In this document: positions 1-8,635 of the stretch, one piece after another
Layout: every line of letters starts with the position of its first letter
How positions within the stretch are numbered: the first letter of the stretch is position 1
NCBI GenBank assembly: GCA_023958085.1
Contig: JAMLGI010000001.1
Location: 62,001 to 126,000 of the forward strand
Reading direction: 5' to 3'
Length of the DNA: 64,000 nt
Source of the DNA: Solirubrobacterales bacterium
GTDB taxonomy: Bacteria > Actinomycetota > Thermoleophilia > Solirubrobacterales > 70-9
The notes under the pieces: generated by a model
The model's input: the letters and a program-made list of their open reading frames with translations, nothing else
Database searches by the model: none
Told to the model about the DNA's origin: nothing
Position numbers and translations under genes: made by a program

Positions 1-2
1 CC

Positions 3-1424
3 GCCGGTCCCGCCGGTCCTGAAGTTGAGCACCGGCTTGCCTGGCGGACCCTGCTGATCGCCACAGTTCCGATCGCGGCCGCGCTCTATCTCGGGATCGT
101 GACCGGAGTGTTCGCCCAGCTCCTCTCGATCGGGGTGACCGCGTTGATCCTCGGACTGCCGCTGGCAGTCGGGGTCGGCCTGCTGGTCGGCTGGGTCTCG
201 AGTCAGGGTGCCGCCGCGATCGAGGAGGGCAGCGGCCTCGGGCAGGTCCGGGAGGCTCTGGTGACCCTGGGTGCCCGGCCCGATCCGGAGCAGCCGGAAC
301 GGTTCGAGCTGCTCCACTCCGGCCTCGGTCCGGACCCCTCCCCGGGGGACGTCGCGGTGATCAACCTCGCCCGGCGTCTGGCAGATCGTGGTCACCGGCC
401 ACGGCTGGTGGTTATCGAAGGCGAGATTCCTCGGCGCGACTGGCGGGATCGGCTGGCAGCCAGTCCCGAGGTGGGCCCGTACATCCGGTATCTCGAAACG
501 GTCTTCCCCGGCGGCAACGGGGGTGAGCTGGTACTGAACCCGGCCGACCGGCTGATCGCCACCGACTGGCGGGCGGCCCACACCGCCGATGCGCTGAGCC
601 TGGAGCTCGGCGGCCTCCCCTTCACCCATCTGATTCGTGAGTACGCACCGTTCCGGTACGCGATGGGGAGTTTCGCCGCGCTGGCCGACGCCGCCTACGA
701 ACTGCCCCACCGGGCGGTCTTTCTCGACCGGCTGTTGATGAAGTACTTCGCCGACCAGCGTCTGGGCGTGTTCGCCGCCGGTCCCCGACTTGGCTTGAGG
801 GAGGCGGTGGCCACCGACGAGCCGACCCTGCCGGTCCGTCCGCGGAGTGCCGGACAGATCGCCGGAACCGACCGGCCGCGGCTGCTGATCTCCTCGCGGC
901 CGGAGGAGGACGGTTCCGGAAACATGTACGACCTGGCGATCCTTGCCCTCGACCGGGCCGTCCTGAACGGCCACTTCCGAAGCTGGGATCTGGCCGCGAT
1001 CGGCATCGGCGGGGAGCAAACCGCGATCATCCTGCCGCGCTCCAGCGCCCGGCTCCGCGTGCTGCCGGAGCAGGCCGCGGTCGGCCGGGCCGCAATGCTC
1101 CCCGAGTTCGATGTCGGGGTGGCGCTGCGCTACTCGCCCGGGCTCGGCCCGGTCCCGGTCGAGATGGCGGCCGCCGGGATGTCGGTGGTCACATCCACCT
1201 TTGGCGGGAAGGACGAGGTTGCCCTGGGTGAGATCTCCCCGAACCTGATCCCGGCCGAACCCCGGATCGAAGAGATCGTCAACGCCCTGGGTGAGGCCGA
1301 ACGCCGCAGCGTCGATCACGCCGGCCGGATCGAGGGCTCGGCGGTCGCGTGGCCCGCCTCCTGGGATGAGGCCTTCGATGACCGGACCATGTCCGTGATC
1401 GAGGGTCTGGCGTCACGGCGGTGA
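3..1424 (+). CDS. Membrane-anchored WsaF-like glycosyltransferase, 5' partial
   Basis: The reading frame is open from the left edge, so the true start lies outside the window; an internal GTG at 99 is not a convincing start because it cuts a hydrophobic segment. The visible N-terminus has two adjacent transmembrane stretches. The rest resembles the rhamnosyltransferase WsaF type of GT-B enzyme: a first Rossmann half with LARRLADRGH, then ATDWRAAHTAD and LIREYAPFRYAMGS (the family has an ATDWxTA and a QDYEPxFYxxGS pattern), and a second half with LLISSRP and a DVGVALRYSPG...EMAAAGMSVV donor-site region. The likely role is addition of a sugar to a cell-surface polymer at the inner membrane. Exact donor and acceptor cannot be read from sequence. 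The assignment rests on motif similarity only. Confidence 0.6.
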   Translation, partial: AGPAGPEVEHRLAWRTLLIATVPIAAALYLGIVTGVFAQLLSIGVTALILGLPLAVGVGLLVGWVSSQGAAAIEEGSGLGQVREALVTLGARPDPEQPERFELLHSGLGPDPSPGDVAVINLARRLADRGHRPRLVVIEGEIPRRDWRDRLAASPEVGPYIRYLETVFPGGNGGELVLNPADRLIATDWRAAHTADALSLELGGLPFTHLIREYAPFRYAMGSFAALADAAYELPHRAVFLDRLLMKYFADQRLGVFAAGPRLGLREAVATDEPTLPVRPRSAGQIAGTDRPRLLISSRPEEDGSGNMYDLAILALDRAVLNGHFRSWDLAAIGIGGEQTAIILPRSSARLRVLPEQAAVGRAAMLPEFDVGVALRYSPGLGPVPVEMAAAGMSVVTSTFGGKDEVALGEISPNLIPAEPRIEEIVNALGEAERRSVDHAGRIEGSAVAWPASWDEAFDDRTMSVIEGLASRR

Positions 1425-1628
1425 CCCGGCCGGCCCGGAAATTCCGCCGCCCCGGGTCGGGGCACCACAACTTCCAGTGAACAGGAGTGTTCTGTCACCA
1501 GTAATACAACTCATCCCCTCGAGATTCACTCGATCCGGGAAGGGTTGGAGCGGAACCCGGTAGGGTGTCGCCTACGATCCACCCGGCAACGGGGGGAGGA
1601 GATCATGTACCACTCACAAGGAGATTCG

Positions 1629-2738
1629 ATGAACGTTTCATCTACGGGCCTTTCGCGGCTCGGCAAGGCCAAGGCCTTGACGCTTGCGGCGTTGGTCGCG
1701 GCGTTCGGGATGCTCGCCCTGGCGGGCAGCTCGAAGGCGGCCCCGGTTGATCACACGATCACCATTGACAAGGGCAAGCTGACCCTCGGCGCTGTTTTCC
1801 CGAACAACACGATCATTCCGGCCGATGTGCCCGGGCCCCTCACACCGCTGATCAATAACGGTTCGCCGAACGGTGAGATCAAGGTTACGGTTGACGGCAG
1901 TGCCGCCAGCGTGACCGCCGCCAACTTCAAGATTCCGGCGGTCTGGGTTCCGAAGCCGGGTGACCCGAACACCCACGTGCCGATTCTGGTCAAGGCGCCG
2001 AACGGTCTGACCGGCACCTTTGATTCCGGCACCGGTGCGCTCGATCTGACCGGTGATCTCCGGATCAGCGTTGTCACCGGTATCGGCGCGACTCCGCCGT
2101 ACCTCGAGACCTGCAACATCGACGCGACCGGCGTCAAGTGGTCGACCGGCCTGAATCCGGTCACCCCGGGTGTTCCGTTCACCACACCGCAGGGCCTCGA
2201 TGGCAACGGTGCGATCTCGGCCTCCTGGTCCGATCTGCCGAACGGCACCGAGGACAACGGTGGCGACTGCTCGACCGTGAACGCCGTGATTCACGACACC
2301 GGCGCGATCTGGTTCTCGAACGGCATCGCCGATCCGCCCCCGGCTCCGGTCTGTGAGCCTCCGCTCGAGGGTCTCTGGCCCGACTGCGAGGAGCCGCCCG
2401 CACCGCCCGTGGTAAAGAAGGCCAAGATCACCAAGGTTGCCGTCTCCAACGGCAAGGTGAAGGCCGGCAAGAAGGTCAAACTGACCGTCAAGGTGACCAA
2501 CAAGGGTGACGCTGCGGCCAAGAACGTCAAGGTGACGCTCAAGTCCAGCAACAAGCAGGTCAAGATCGCCAAGTCGGTCACGATCAAGAACATCGCCCCC
2601 GGTAAGACCGCCGCGGTCAAGGTTGTCGTCAAGACCACCAAGAAGGCCAAGGGCAAGGCCACCATCACCGCCAAGGCAGCCGGAAAGTCCGGCAAGGGCA
2701 AGGTGACGGTCCAGAAGGCCAAGAAGAAGCGGAAGTAA
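1629..2738 (+). CDS. Secreted protein with C-terminal CARDB-like basic domain
   Basis: The start chosen is ATG 1629, preceded by AAGGAG at 1618-1623; an upstream in-frame ATG at 1605 with GGAGGAG is a possible alternative. The 369-residue product has a Sec signal peptide (positive n-region, alanine/leucine core, cleavage near SKA-A). A beta-rich central region of about 230 residues is not recognised as a known family. A proline-rich linker leads to about 100 residues of CARDB-like immunoglobulin fold (VKAGKKVKLTVKVTNKG motif) and a KAKKKRK tail. The same C-terminal module is found on three other secreted proteins of this window (37155, 50520 and 52882). This suggests cell-surface retention through charge or wall binding, which is inference. 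An intrinsic terminator follows at once. Confidence 0.75.
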   Translation: MNVSSTGLSRLGKAKALTLAALVAAFGMLALAGSSKAAPVDHTITIDKGKLTLGAVFPNNTIIPADVPGPLTPLINNGSPNGEIKVTVDGSAASVTAANFKIPAVWVPKPGDPNTHVPILVKAPNGLTGTFDSGTGALDLTGDLRISVVTGIGATPPYLETCNIDATGVKWSTGLNPVTPGVPFTTPQGLDGNGAISASWSDLPNGTEDNGGDCSTVNAVIHDTGAIWFSNGIADPPPAPVCEPPLEGLWPDCEEPPAPPVVKKAKITKVAVSNGKVKAGKKVKLTVKVTNKGDAAAKNVKVTLKSSNKQVKIAKSVTIKNIAPGKTAAVKVVVKTTKKAKGKATITAKAAGKSGKGKVTVQKAKKKRK

Positions 2739-2760
2739 TCGCCTCTCCTGTGAACGAAGA

Positions 2761-2790
2761 AGGGCGGCCTGCGGGCCGCCCTTTCTTTTT
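2761..2790 (+). terminator. Intrinsic terminator
   Basis: A perfect 9-bp stem (AGGGCGGCC / GGCCGCCCT) with a 4-nt loop is followed by TTCTTTTT, 22 bases after the stop codon of the secreted CARDB-like protein. Confidence 0.9.
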
Positions 2791-2800
2791 AATCTCCAAG

Positions 2801-2875
2801 TCGGGTGGTGGGGCCGGGCGGTGGGGGTTCCGTTGCCCTTCCCCGGCCACACCGCCGGAACCCCCATCACCCGAC
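2801..2875 (+). repeat. Family I hairpin, copy with 23-nt conserved loop
   Basis: The inner stem GGGGGTTCCG (2823-2832) pairs perfectly with CGGAACCCCC (2856-2865). An outer stem GTCGGGTGGT (2801-2810) pairs with ATCACCCGAC (2866-2875) at 9 of 10 positions, leaving a 13-nt bulge on the left arm. The loop at 2833-2855 starts TTGCCCTTCCCC and differs at only two of 23 positions from the loop after dodecin at 5394-5416, whose stem is unrelated. It lies in the gap between the terminator and the carboxylase gene. Confidence 0.8.
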
Positions 2876-2912
2876 CATCGACAGTCCAGGTAGTTCGAAC
2901 CCACTGGCAAAC

Positions 2913-2934
2913 GTGGAAGCACCCCGACTTCCAC
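2913..2934. repeat. Small inverted repeat between repeat modules
   Basis: GTGGAAG (2913-2919) and CTTCCAC (2928-2934) form a perfect 7-bp stem with an 8-nt loop. It sits between the family I hairpin and the family II element. The second family II copy also has a separate hairpin just upstream (8415-8460), with a different sequence. Confidence 0.6.
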
Positions 2935-2941
2935 CAACGCA

Positions 2942-3085
2942 GGGGTGGTGCGATGCGGAGTCTCGGGGTGGCGCTGCCAAGGATTAGAGCCGGAAATCAC
3001 CGGGATCGTACTCAAGTACTTGAGCTGTCATTCGGCGCGTCTGACGAAGGCAGGGTCGTTCCGAGGCCCGCATGGTGCCGCCCCG
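2942..3085 (+). ncRNA. Family II structured element, copy A (candidate RNA)
   Basis: This block aligns without gaps over a 104-nt core (2962-3065) to 8510-8613. The arms 2962-2978 and 3049-3065 pair at 16 of 17 positions, counting G-U pairs. The one G-G mismatch falls at the same position in both copies, and several pairs change in a compensatory way. Inside, the block TAGAGCCGGAAATCACCG and the block TCTGACGAAGGCAGG are invariant, and a small hairpin (GTAC, loop TCAA, GTAC) differs in sequence but not in position from copy B. Whether it is transcribed is unknown. It ends about 40 bases before the carboxylase gene, so this copy could lie in a leader only if transcription starts upstream of the -10 at 3112. 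Confidence 0.6.
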
Positions 3086-3111
3086 ACAGACCGCATCCAG
3101 CTTCGGCGTCA

Positions 3112-3117
3112 TAGACT
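3112..3117 (+). promoter_or_regulatory. -10 hexamer TAGACT, probable leaderless start
   Basis: TAGACT ends 6 nt before GTG 3124 and 9 nt before ATG 3127, and no Shine-Dalgarno precedes the gene. The same hexamer stands before the partner biotin carboxylase gene (9689-9694). No clear -35 element is visible. Confidence 0.5.
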
Positions 3118-3126
3118 GCTGCGGTG

Positions 3127-4695
<1,569 letters not shown>

Positions 4696-4715
4696 GGGCG
4701 GAAGCCACCCTGCCG

Positions 4716-4925
4716 ATGGCGACCGGACCCGAAATCAGCCTCAGCCAACCGGCCACCCCCCGGGAGGCCGCCGCGATCGCAGCTGCGATTCAGCGGTTCC
4801 AGTCCGACACCGCGATCGCCCCGCCACCCGAGCCGACCGGCATGGACCCTTGGCTGAAGGCGGCACTCGAAGATGGCGTGAGTGCCGCCGCTTCGTTCGG
4901 TCTCGCCGAACCCTTCGGAACCTGA
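4716..4925 (+). CDS. Acyl-CoA carboxylase epsilon-like subunit
   Basis: A 69-residue protein starts at ATG 4716, 20 bases after the beta subunit. It has the AccE/PccE layout: a short N-terminus, then PATPREAAAIAAAIQRF (the family has P-x-E-x-A-A-x-x-A), a proline-rich middle, and a tryptophan near the C-terminus (DPWLKAALEDGV). In actinobacteria such small chains join the alpha and beta subunits and raise activity. Its position right behind the carboxyltransferase supports this. Short length makes homology uncertain, but order and motif agree. Confidence 0.75.
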   Translation: MATGPEISLSQPATPREAAAIAAAIQRFQSDTAIAPPPEPTGMDPWLKAALEDGVSAAASFGLAEPFGT

Positions 4926-4986
4926 ACCGCCTCCCCACCGAAGACCCCACAAGCCGAAACCCCACCACCCCAAGGTCCCAAGAACG

Positions 4987-5106
4987 TTCTGGAGCCGATT
5001 GTGGCTTCCATGTGGCCTTTTTCGGCTCCAGAAAGCTGACGGGATCGGCCGATCTCGTTCTGGAGCCGATTGTGGCTTCCATGTGGCCTTTATCGGCTCC
5101 AGAACG
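4987..5106. repeat. Tandem pair of identical-loop hairpins
   Basis: Two direct copies of about 48 bp lie 71 bases apart. Copy 1 has a perfect 12-bp stem (TTCTGGAGCCGA 4987-4998 with TCGGCTCCAGAA 5022-5033). Copy 2 has a perfect 15-bp stem (5056-5070 with 5092-5106). The loops share TGTGGCTTCCATGTGGCC and differ only next to the stem. There is no T-tract, so they do not look like simple terminators. They fill the 241-base gap between the epsilon subunit and dodecin. Confidence 0.85.
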
Positions 5107-5166
5107 GAGCTGGGGGAGTTGGGCGGTTAGGATCGGGTCACAGGCACCCGACGAAGAGGAGGAGCA

Positions 5167-5373
5167 GTGGCAGTAGTCAAGATCATCGAACTGGTTGGCA
5201 GCTCGCGCGTTTCGACCGACGACGCCGCCCAGCAGGCACTCAAGCAGGCCCAGGATTCGCTGCGGAACATCCGGGCGGTGGACATAGTCTCGACCGGGAT
5301 CCGCGGTGAGAACCTCGACGAGTACCGGGCCCACGTTCGGGTCGCATTCCTGATCGAGGGCAAGGACGTCTAG
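5167..5373 (+). CDS. Dodecin family flavin-binding protein
   Basis: A 68-residue protein starts at GTG 5167 with GAGGAGGAG at 5155-5163 as ribosome binding site. It matches the dodecin fold: MAVVKIIELVGSS, then the helix AAQQALKQAQDSLRNI, then EYRAHVRVAFLIE. Dodecins assemble into hollow 12-mers that store riboflavin or FMN. The tryptophan found in the flavin pocket of many dodecins is absent (RNIRAVDIV), as in the shorter actinobacterial branch. A candidate -10 TAGGAT lies about 35 bases upstream of the ribosome binding site. Confidence 0.85.
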   Translation: MAVVKIIELVGSSRVSTDDAAQQALKQAQDSLRNIRAVDIVSTGIRGENLDEYRAHVRVAFLIEGKDV

Positions 5374-5376
5374 GGC

Positions 5377-5433
5377 GATCGTCGGAAGCCTCGTTGCCCT
5401 TCCCCAGCCATACCGCCGAGGCTTCCGACGATC
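5377..5433 (+). repeat. Family I hairpin, 17-bp perfect stem
   Basis: GATCGTCGGAAGCCTCG (5377-5393) pairs perfectly with 5417-5433. The 23-nt loop (5394-5416) starts TTGCCCTTCCCC and is 21/23 identical to the loop of the 2801-2875 hairpin, although the stems are unrelated. It starts 4 bases after the dodecin stop codon. It has no T-tract after the stem, so a plain terminator role is doubtful. Confidence 0.85.
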
Positions 5434-5470
5434 ATCCCTGACCGAGCCCGTTGATGGATGAGGGAGGCGA

Positions 5471-5508
5471 GATCCCACGGCCAGCGGTGTTCACGCACCG
5501 CCGGGATC
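5471..5508 (+). promoter_or_regulatory. Possible structured leader upstream of cysH
   Basis: GATCCC (5471-5476) pairs with GGGATC (5503-5508) around an inner CGGTG/CACCG stem (5485-5489, 5496-5500). A second short stem, CAGAC/GTCTG, lies just before the cysH start. The 190-base stretch before cysH could hold regulation of sulfate assimilation, but no known riboswitch core was recognised. Confidence 0.3.
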
Positions 5509-5621
5509 CCCCACGACCGTCCCTGGCCGACGCTGCGAAAACGGGGTGAGAAAGGATGCCCGTCCATGGGGCGGGATGAGGTGGAAGTGACAGACCTGCG
5601 ATCCTGTCTGACTTCGCTTTG

Positions 5622-6350
5622 ATGAACTCTCTCGGCCCCACATCCAGTCCCACCCCCGAAGAGGTGGAAAGCGAGCGGTCCCGCTTCGGCACGGAAACCG
5701 TTGAGCTGGTCGAGCGACTGAACGCCCGCCAGATCTTCGAGTGGGCCTTCGACGAGTTTGGGGAACGGTTCTACATCGCCTGCTCGTTCCAGAAAACCAG
5801 CTCGGTGATGGTCCACCTGGCGGTGGAGGCAAACCCGGACGCCCGCTTCTTCTATCTGGACACCGGACTGCTGTTCGAGGAGACCTACCGGACCCGCGAC
5901 CGGCTCGAACAGCATTTCGGCGTGAGCTTCGACCGTTGGGCCGGGATCCCCCTTGAGGAGCAGGCCGAGCGCTACGGCGAGCGGCTCTGGGAGCGGGACA
6001 TCGAGCTTTACAACCGGGTCCGCAAGGTTGAGCCGATGCAGCGGGCCCTGACCACTGCAGACTGCTGGGCGGCCGGGATCAGGCGACAGGATTCGGCCAC
6101 CCGGGCCGGTTCACCGAAACTGCTCTGGGATGAACGCTTTGGCATCTGGAAAGTGAATCCGCTCGCCGACTGGTCGGAACGTGAGGTCTGGGCGTTCATC
6201 TATGAACACGACATCCCGTACAACCCGCTTCACGATCAGGGGTATCCTTCCATCGGATGCAAGCCCTTGACCCGTCCGGTGCGACCGGGCGAGTCCGACC
6301 GCGACGGCCGTCTGTTCGGTTCAAACAAGACGGAGTGCGGCATCAACTGA
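5622..6350 (+). CDS. cysH: Phosphoadenylyl-sulfate reductase, cluster-less type
   Basis: This 242-residue protein reduces (P)APS to sulfite with thioredoxin or glutaredoxin electrons. It shows the PP-loop fold (ACSFQKTSSVMVHLA), LDTGLLFEETY, the AGIRRQDSATRA region, WSEREVW, the GYPSIGC turn and the catalytic SNKTECGIN tail. The paired cysteines (CC before RKVEP) and the second cysteine of the CxxC pair that bind the 4Fe-4S cluster in APS reductases are missing: the sequence reads NRVRKVEP and GCKPLTRPV. Lack of the cluster normally marks PAPS-specific enzymes, and the APS kinase gene downstream agrees. Cluster-less APS reductases also exist, so substrate is inferred. ATG 5622 is used; no ribosome binding site is obvious. 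Confidence 0.88.
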   Translation: MNSLGPTSSPTPEEVESERSRFGTETVELVERLNARQIFEWAFDEFGERFYIACSFQKTSSVMVHLAVEANPDARFFYLDTGLLFEETYRTRDRLEQHFGVSFDRWAGIPLEEQAERYGERLWERDIELYNRVRKVEPMQRALTTADCWAAGIRRQDSATRAGSPKLLWDERFGIWKVNPLADWSEREVWAFIYEHDIPYNPLHDQGYPSIGCKPLTRPVRPGESDRDGRLFGSNKTECGIN

Positions 6351-6477
6351 CGGCAGACCGGGCAGCCCGCTGCCCCACGGTCCCCGCCACAACCGCGTCA
6401 CAGGCCCGATGTGGCTAATGTGAGCGGGTGATTCTTCACCAGACCAGTCAAGATAAGCGACAAAGAAGAGCCTCGAT

Positions 6478-7542
6478 ATGACCCAATCCAGCCTGCAGCT
6501 TTCCGAACGCCAGACCGCCGACTTCGAGATGATCGGCAACGAGGGTTTTGCCCCGCTCACCGGCTTTCAGGGTTCCGCCGACTGGGAGAGCGTCTGCGCG
6601 AACATGCGGACCGCCGCGGGCGAGTACTGGCCGATCCCGATCACCCTCGCCACCGACCATCCGGCCGAGGTCGGCGACGTCATCGCCCTGACTTCCGACG
6701 AAGGCAAGGCACTCGGTTCGATCACGGTCGAGGAGATCTACGAACGCGACGTCGAACGCGAGGCCGCCTCGGTTTACGGGACCACCGACAATGAGCATCC
6801 CGGGGTCGCCGCGATCCGGGCCGACGGCAATCGCTGCCTGGCCGGTCCGATCCAGGTCGACGCCCTGCCCGACCACGAGGAGGCCTTCCAGCGGCGTTAC
6901 CTCACCCCGGCCGAGTCGAAGGCCGCCTTCGCCGAGCGCGGCTGGAAGCGGGTGGTGGCCTTCCAGACCCGCAACCCGATTCACCGGGCCCACGAGTATC
7001 TGACCAAGGCCGCCCTCGAAACCTGCGACGGGCTGTTCATCCACCCGCTGATCGGCAAGACCAAGGCCGGTGACGTGCCCGCCGACGTGCGGATGCGGTG
7101 CTACGAGATCCTGATGGAGGACTACTACCCGAACGACCGGGTGATTCTCGGGGTCAACCCCTCGAAGATGCACTACGCCGGCCCCCGGGAGGCGATTCTT
7201 CACGCGATCGTCCGCCGCAACTACGGCTGCACCCACTTCATCGTCGGCCGCGATCACGCCGGCGTCGGGGACTACTACGGAACCTATGACGCCCAGAAGA
7301 TCTTCGAGGAGATCGACATCCGGGAGCTCGGGATCGAGCCGTTGATGTTCGAGCACTCCTTCTGGTGCAACGACTGTGAGGGCATGGCCTCGGGCAAGAC
7401 CTGCCCCCACGGTGCCGAGTCGCATGTATTTCTTTCCGGGACCAAGGTCCGCGAGATGCTGGGACGGGGCGAGGCCCCGCCACCGGAGTTCTCCCGGCCC
7501 GAGGTTGCCGCGATCCTGATTGACGCTTACAAGGAGAACTGA
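6478..7542 (+). CDS. sat: Sulfate adenylyltransferase (ATP sulfurylase)
   Basis: This 354-residue monomeric-type ATP sulfurylase makes APS from sulfate and ATP. Key motifs are QTRNPIHRAH (163-172), GRDHAGVGDYYG (257-268) and a zinc site formed by C297, C300, C309 and H311. It begins at the LxLSERQTADFEMI region, so it lacks the roughly 30-residue N-terminal lead (PHGG...L) usual in bacterial homologues. A stop codon in frame 24 bases upstream rules out a longer form. AAAGAAG stands a few bases before ATG 6478. The APS kinase gene starts directly after its stop codon, so the two are cotranscribed. Confidence 0.95.
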   Translation: MTQSSLQLSERQTADFEMIGNEGFAPLTGFQGSADWESVCANMRTAAGEYWPIPITLATDHPAEVGDVIALTSDEGKALGSITVEEIYERDVEREAASVYGTTDNEHPGVAAIRADGNRCLAGPIQVDALPDHEEAFQRRYLTPAESKAAFAERGWKRVVAFQTRNPIHRAHEYLTKAALETCDGLFIHPLIGKTKAGDVPADVRMRCYEILMEDYYPNDRVILGVNPSKMHYAGPREAILHAIVRRNYGCTHFIVGRDHAGVGDYYGTYDAQKIFEEIDIRELGIEPLMFEHSFWCNDCEGMASGKTCPHGAESHVFLSGTKVREMLGRGEAPPPEFSRPEVAAILIDAYKEN

Positions 7543-8091
7543 ATGGAAACCAAAGGCTTCACCCTCTGGTTCACCGGACTTTCCGGGGCCGGCAAGACCA
7601 CCATTTCCGAGATCGTCGCCCGTGAGCTAAAGGCTCGCGGATCGAAGCTGGAGATCCTGGACGGGGACATCGTCCGCGAGAACCTCTCCAAGGGACTCGG
7701 CTTCTCGAAGGAGGACCGCGACACCAACATCCGCCGGATCGCGTTCGTCGCCGACCTGCTTTCCCGCAACGGCACGCCGGTGATCACCGCCGCGATCTCC
7801 CCCTACCGGGCGATTCGTGAAGAGGCCCGCGAGTTGATGGGCGACCGTTTCATCGAGGTCTACATCGACGCCTCGGTCGAGGTCTGTGCCGAACGGGATG
7901 TGAAGGGCCTTTACGCCAAGGCCTTCGCCGGGGAGATCAAGGAGTTCACCGGGGTTTCGGACCCGTACGAGGCACCGGAGAACCCGGAGCTGGACCTGAA
8001 GACCGCCGAGGAGGAGCCGGAAGAGTCCGCCGCTCGCCTGATCGCCTACCTGGAGGAGCGGGAGCTGATCCCGGCCGCGGTCGCCTCCTGA
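7543..8091 (+). CDS. cysC: Adenylyl-sulfate kinase
   Basis: A 182-residue kinase phosphorylates APS to PAPS. It has Walker A GLSGAGKT (12-19), the [16 protein letters not shown] region, [12 protein letters not shown] and the [15 protein letters not shown] substrate lid. Its ATG abuts the sat stop codon with no gap, indicating translational coupling. Together with Sat and the cluster-less CysH it makes a PAPS-dependent assimilation route. A strong terminator follows. Confidence 0.95.
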   Translation: METKGFTLWFTGLSGAGKTTISEIVARELKARGSKLEILDGDIVRENLSKGLGFSKEDRDTNIRRIAFVADLLSRNGTPVITAAISPYRAIREEARELMGDRFIEVYIDASVEVCAERDVKGLYAKAFAGEIKEFTGVSDPYEAPENPELDLKTAEEEPEESAARLIAYLEERELIPAAVAS

Positions 8092-8113
8092 CCCTCACCA
8101 CAGCAGCTTCACC

Positions 8114-8143
8114 AAAGGGCGGCCGGAGAGCCGCCCTTTTTTA
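8114..8143 (+). terminator. Intrinsic terminator of the sulfate operon
   Basis: A perfect 10-bp stem (AAAGGGCGGC / GCCGCCCTTT) with a 6-nt loop runs into TTTTTT, 22 bases after the cysC stop. Confidence 0.93.
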
Positions 8144-8162
8144 TTCCCATCCAGAGGATTGT

Positions 8163-8283
8163 GGTGGGGCCGGGCGATGGGGGTCTTGTTGCTCTTCCAC
8201 ACCAACCTGAGTGGTGAGGCCGGGTGGTGGGGGTGTCGGTTGCCCGTCCCCCCCCCCACCGCCGAGATCCCCACCACCCGACC
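8163..8283 (+). repeat. Family I repeats: partial copy plus full hairpin
   Basis: A partial copy (8163-8217, with GGGCGATGGGGGTCTTG and TTGCTCTTCC) is followed by a full hairpin. In the full copy, arms 8218-8239 and 8262-8283 pair at 19 of 22 positions and one of the exceptions can form G-U. Its loop keeps TTGCCC and then has a run of ten C. The stem again differs from those at 2801 and 5377. Confidence 0.75.
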
Positions 8284-8306
8284 TTCGACAGTGGGCGTGG
8301 TACCGG

Positions 8307-8356
8307 CAACTCAGTGAACGTGAACAGACCCACCCTGGATGCAGGGTGCCCCCCGC
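8307..8356 (+). repeat. Family IV module (GTGAACGTGAAC), forward copy
   Basis: The block CAACTCAGTGAACGTGAAC, then GACCCACCCTGGATGCAGGG, recurs on the opposite strand at 24019-24062 and, more diverged, at 50441-50485. It holds a tandem hexamer GTGAAC-GTGAAC and a short CACCC/GGGTG stem. The other two copies border hairpin arrays; this one does not. Confidence 0.75.
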
Positions 8357-8414
8357 CGGTGAATCGCCCGCAATTCACACCGAACGGCCACCGTTGCAAG
8401 AGGACAAGACGGAA

Positions 8415-8460
8415 GGGTGGGCACCTCTACCGCTGTATACGACGGGTTAGGTGCCCACCC
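8415..8460. repeat. Perfect 12-bp inverted repeat
   Basis: GGGTGGGCACCT (8415-8426) and AGGTGCCCACCC (8449-8460) flank a 22-nt loop. It has no T-tract. It stands just upstream of the second family II element. Confidence 0.8.
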
Positions 8461-8488
8461 GGGCGGGGCGTTGGGCAGTCAGGGTTCC

Positions 8489-8633
8489 GCGGGTGGTTTC
8501 CTGCGGAGACTCAGGGGGTGGCTGCCGAGGACTAGAGCCGGAAATCACCGCGATTTTACGTGGGTAAATGAGCTGTGGTTTCCGGTGTCTGACGAAGGCA
8601 GGCGCCCCCTGAGGCCCGCAGGTAACCGCCCGC
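8489..8633 (+). ncRNA. Family II structured element, copy B (candidate RNA)
   Basis: The core 8510-8613 is exactly as long as copy A (104 nt). The closing stem CTCAGGGGGTGGCTGCC (8510-8526) pairs with 8597-8613 at 16 of 17 positions, with one G-G mismatch at the same place as copy A. The inner hairpin TTAC, loop GTGG, GTAA replaces GTAC/GTAC of copy A. On the plus strand nothing is encoded downstream: the element runs up to the 3' end of the minus-strand PHP gene. So this copy is not a 5' leader; it is either a free-standing small RNA, a 3' element of the PHP transcript on the other strand, or a DNA repeat. Confidence 0.6.
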
Positions 8634-8635
8634 CC

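Noticed and set aside
2889-2905. tRNA T-arm (AGTTCGAACC)
   Set aside because: No acceptor stem, anticodon arm or CCA-compatible end could be paired around it.
2980-3050. Hammerhead ribozyme in family II (CTGACGA and GAAA are present)
   Set aside because: The GAAA is not placed next to the closing stem as a type II hammerhead needs, and no NUH cleavage site with a proper third stem was found.
8218-8283. 6C-type actinobacterial RNA because of the C-rich loop
   Set aside because: Only one loop has a long C run, and the sister hairpins with the same loop family lack it.
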